Assembly: GCA_025464695.1 (NCBI GenBank)
Contig: JAODNQ010000024.1
Coordinates: 1-7,138, forward strand
From: Frankiales bacterium
Lineage (GTDB): Bacteria; Actinomycetota; Actinomycetes; Mycobacteriales; SCTD01
Direction of reading: 5' to 3'
DNA length: 7,138 nt
Position 1 is the first letter of the stretch, and each line of letters opens with the position of its first letter. Both the position numbers and the translations under genes were made by a program. Shown here piece by piece: positions 5,698 through 7,138 of the stretch. The notes below the pieces were generated by a model. That model was not told the DNA's origin. It saw only the letters and a program-made list of their open reading frames with translations, and did no database searches.

Positions 5698-6288
5698 ATG
5701 GGTCTCGAGGAGAAGCTCCCCTCCGGGGTGATGCTGACCAGCGTCGAGAAGGTCGTGAACTGGTCGCGCAAGAGCTCGCTCTGGCCGGCCACGTTCGGCC
5801 TGGCCTGCTGCGCCATCGAGATGATGGCCAGCGGCGCCGGCCGCTACGACCTCGCCCGCTTCGGCATGGAGGTCTTCCGGCCGTCCCCGCGTCAGGCCGA
5901 TCTCATGATCGTCGCGGGCCGGGTGAGCCAGAAGATGGCGCCGGTCGTGCGGCAGATCTACGACCAGATGCCCGAGCCCAAGTGGGTCATCGCCATGGGC
6001 GTGTGCGCCAGCAGCGGCGGCATGTTCAACAACTACGCGATCGTGCAGGGCGTCGACCACATCGTCCCGGTCGACATGTACCTGCCGGGCTGCCCGCCGC
6101 GCCCGGAGATGCTCATGGACGCCATCCTCAAGCTCCACGACAAGATCATGGACGAGCCGCTGGGCGTGAACGCGCGCCGTCGCCTCGAGCCCGGCTACGA
6201 GCCGCGCCAGCTCGTCGCCTCCAGCCAGCGCTTCACCCCCGAGGGCAAGAAGGCCCACAAGGCCGCCATGGCCAAGGAGCGCGCGTGA
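5698..6288 (+). CDS. nuoB: NADH-quinone oxidoreductase subunit B
   Basis: This 196-residue peripheral subunit of complex I carries the terminal [4Fe-4S] cluster N2, which passes electrons to menaquinone. All four cluster ligands are present: the tandem pair Cys37-Cys38 in [11 protein letters not shown]103 in Gly-Val-Cys-Ala-Ser-Ser-Gly-Gly, and Cys132 in Leu-Pro-Gly-Cys-Pro-Pro-Arg-Pro-Glu. Residues from about 160 form a basic, Ala/Lys-rich tail common in actinobacterial NuoB. GAAGGA (5683-5688) lies 9 nt before the ATG. Its stop overlaps the nuoC start by 4 bp, so the two should be translated together. Nothing unusual is seen. Confidence 0.98.
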   Translation: MGLEEKLPSGVMLTSVEKVVNWSRKSSLWPATFGLACCAIEMMASGAGRYDLARFGMEVFRPSPRQADLMIVAGRVSQKMAPVVRQIYDQMPEPKWVIAMGVCASSGGMFNNYAIVQGVDHIVPVDMYLPGCPPRPEMLMDAILKLHDKIMDEPLGVNARRRLEPGYEPRQLVASSQRFTPEGKKAHKAAMAKERA

Positions 6289-7138
6289 GCACGCCCGACT
6301 CCAGCAAGGGCGCGTCCCCGACCGAGAAGGCCGACGGCAGCGAGCCCGCCGGCCGCCCGGTCGCGGCCGACGGCGTCCTGCCCACCGGCCAGGGCCAGGA
6401 CCCCAGCACCGACGTCCTGACGGCGTCGGGCGCGTCCTCGGCGTCGGCCGCGGTCGGCAACGTCAGCACCGACGCCGAGGCACGCACGGACACCCCCAGC
6501 GAGACCGGGGACGGCAAGGCGGCCGTCCTCGCGCCGTCCCCGCTGGCCAGCGCGGTCAGCGCCCCCGCGGCGCCGGTCCGTCCGGGCAGCGACATGTTCG
6601 GCGCCACGTTCGGCGGTGACACCAGCGGCTTCAGCGGCCTGGTGCGCAGCCGCCCCGCTCCCGTGTCGACCCCGCGCCCGTACGGCTCGTTCTTCGACGA
6701 GACGGTCGACGGCCTCGAGGCCGCCTACCCGCAGTTCTCCGAGGACGTCCTGCGAGTCGTCGTCGACCGCGGCGAGCTGACCCTGCACGTCCGGCCGGAG
6801 TCGGTCGGCCGGGTGCTGAAGGTCCTGCGCGACGACCCGGACCAGCGCTACGAGCTGCTGTCGAGCGTCTCGGGCGTCGACTACCCGGCCCAGGACGAGC
6901 GCCTGCACGTCGTCTACCACCTGACGTCGATGACCTACCGGCGCCGGATCCGGCTCGAGACCGCCGTCACCGTCGAGGACCCGCACGTGCGGACGGCCAC
7001 CGGCGTCTACCCGACGGCCGACTTCCACGAGCGCGAGACCTGGGACATGTTCGGGATCGTCTTCGACGGCCACCCGGGCCTGACCCGCATCCTCATGCCG
7101 GACGACTGGCAGGGCCACCCGCAGCGCAAGGACTACCC
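6285..7138 (+). CDS. nuoC: NADH-quinone oxidoreductase subunit C, partial (C-terminus outside window)
   Basis: Translation gives 284 complete codons before the window ends. The C-terminal half is clearly NuoC, the 30-kDa subunit of the peripheral arm that contacts NuoB and NuoD. His248-[10 protein letters not shown] and [14 protein letters not shown] form the complex I 30-kDa signature. The actinobacterial motif Met104-[11 protein letters not shown] also occurs. The GTG start overlaps the nuoB stop (GTGA) and has AAGGAG (6274-6279) 5 nt upstream, so it is well supported. Before residue 104 is a disordered extension rich in Ala, Ser, Thr, Pro, Gly and Asp. It appears longer than the roughly 35-40 residues I recall for Streptomyces NuoC. 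Only a little C-terminal sequence should be missing. Confidence 0.96.
   Translation, partial: MSTPDSSKGASPTEKADGSEPAGRPVAADGVLPTGQGQDPSTDVLTASGASSASAAVGNVSTDAEARTDTPSETGDGKAAVLAPSPLASAVSAPAAPVRPGSDMFGATFGGDTSGFSGLVRSRPAPVSTPRPYGSFFDETVDGLEAAYPQFSEDVLRVVVDRGELTLHVRPESVGRVLKVLRDDPDQRYELLSSVSGVDYPAQDERLHVVYHLTSMTYRRRIRLETAVTVEDPHVRTATGVYPTADFHERETWDMFGIVFDGHPGLTRILMPDDWQGHPQRKDY

Noticed and set aside
3684..5816. A 710-codon open frame on the minus strand across menG, the reductase, nuoA and nuoB
   Set aside because: It is antisense to four well-supported genes and has the Arg/Ala/Gly/His-rich composition of a GC-biased shadow frame. It has no domain signature.

Overview
The window is very GC-rich (roughly three quarters G+C by eye). 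Its codons end almost always in G or C, GTG starts are common, and complex I genes sit beside menaquinone genes. This points to a high-GC actinobacterium of the Actinomycetia. Kineosporiales- or Geodermatophilales-like lineages would fit, but the genus cannot be read from the sequence. Two transcription units diverge from an 87-bp gap at 3043-3129.

Leftward unit (minus strand, 3042 to 1): an 82-residue, extremely acidic protein made of two near-identical 29-residue repeats with a strong ribosome binding site; a JmjC/cupin Fe(II)/2-oxoglutarate oxygenase with a complete HxD...H iron triad; a sucrase/ferredoxin-like (Apd1-type) thioredoxin-fold protein whose start overlaps the oxygenase stop by 4 bp; a small DUF1801 protein; and the N-terminal part of a lipoprotein that leaves the window. 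A perfect 11-bp hairpin lies between the repeat gene and the body of the oxygenase. The order 'small repetitive peptide, hairpin, peptide/protein hydroxylase, redox partner' is the most novel-looking part of the window. It suggests a hydroxylated-peptide or RiPP-like system. This is inference from gene order and sequence character only.

Rightward unit(s) (plus strand, 3130 to 7138): menG (demethylmenaquinone methyltransferase), a geranylgeranyl-reductase-family flavoprotein that is probably the menaquinone tail reductase MenJ, then nuoA, nuoB and the start of nuoC of NADH:quinone oxidoreductase. These genes finish and tailor menaquinone and build the enzyme that reduces it. Between menG and the reductase, at 3878-3895, is an 18-bp near-palindrome that matches the Rex (NADH/NAD+ redox sensor) operator at all but one defined position. 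It sits where transcription from a candidate -10 box would begin. This suggests that the reductase and the nuo operon are derepressed when NADH is high, as reported for nuo in Streptomyces. NuoC carries an unusually long disordered N-terminal extension of about 100 residues.

The whole window is gene-dense. No RNA genes, insertion sequences or CRISPR arrays were seen.
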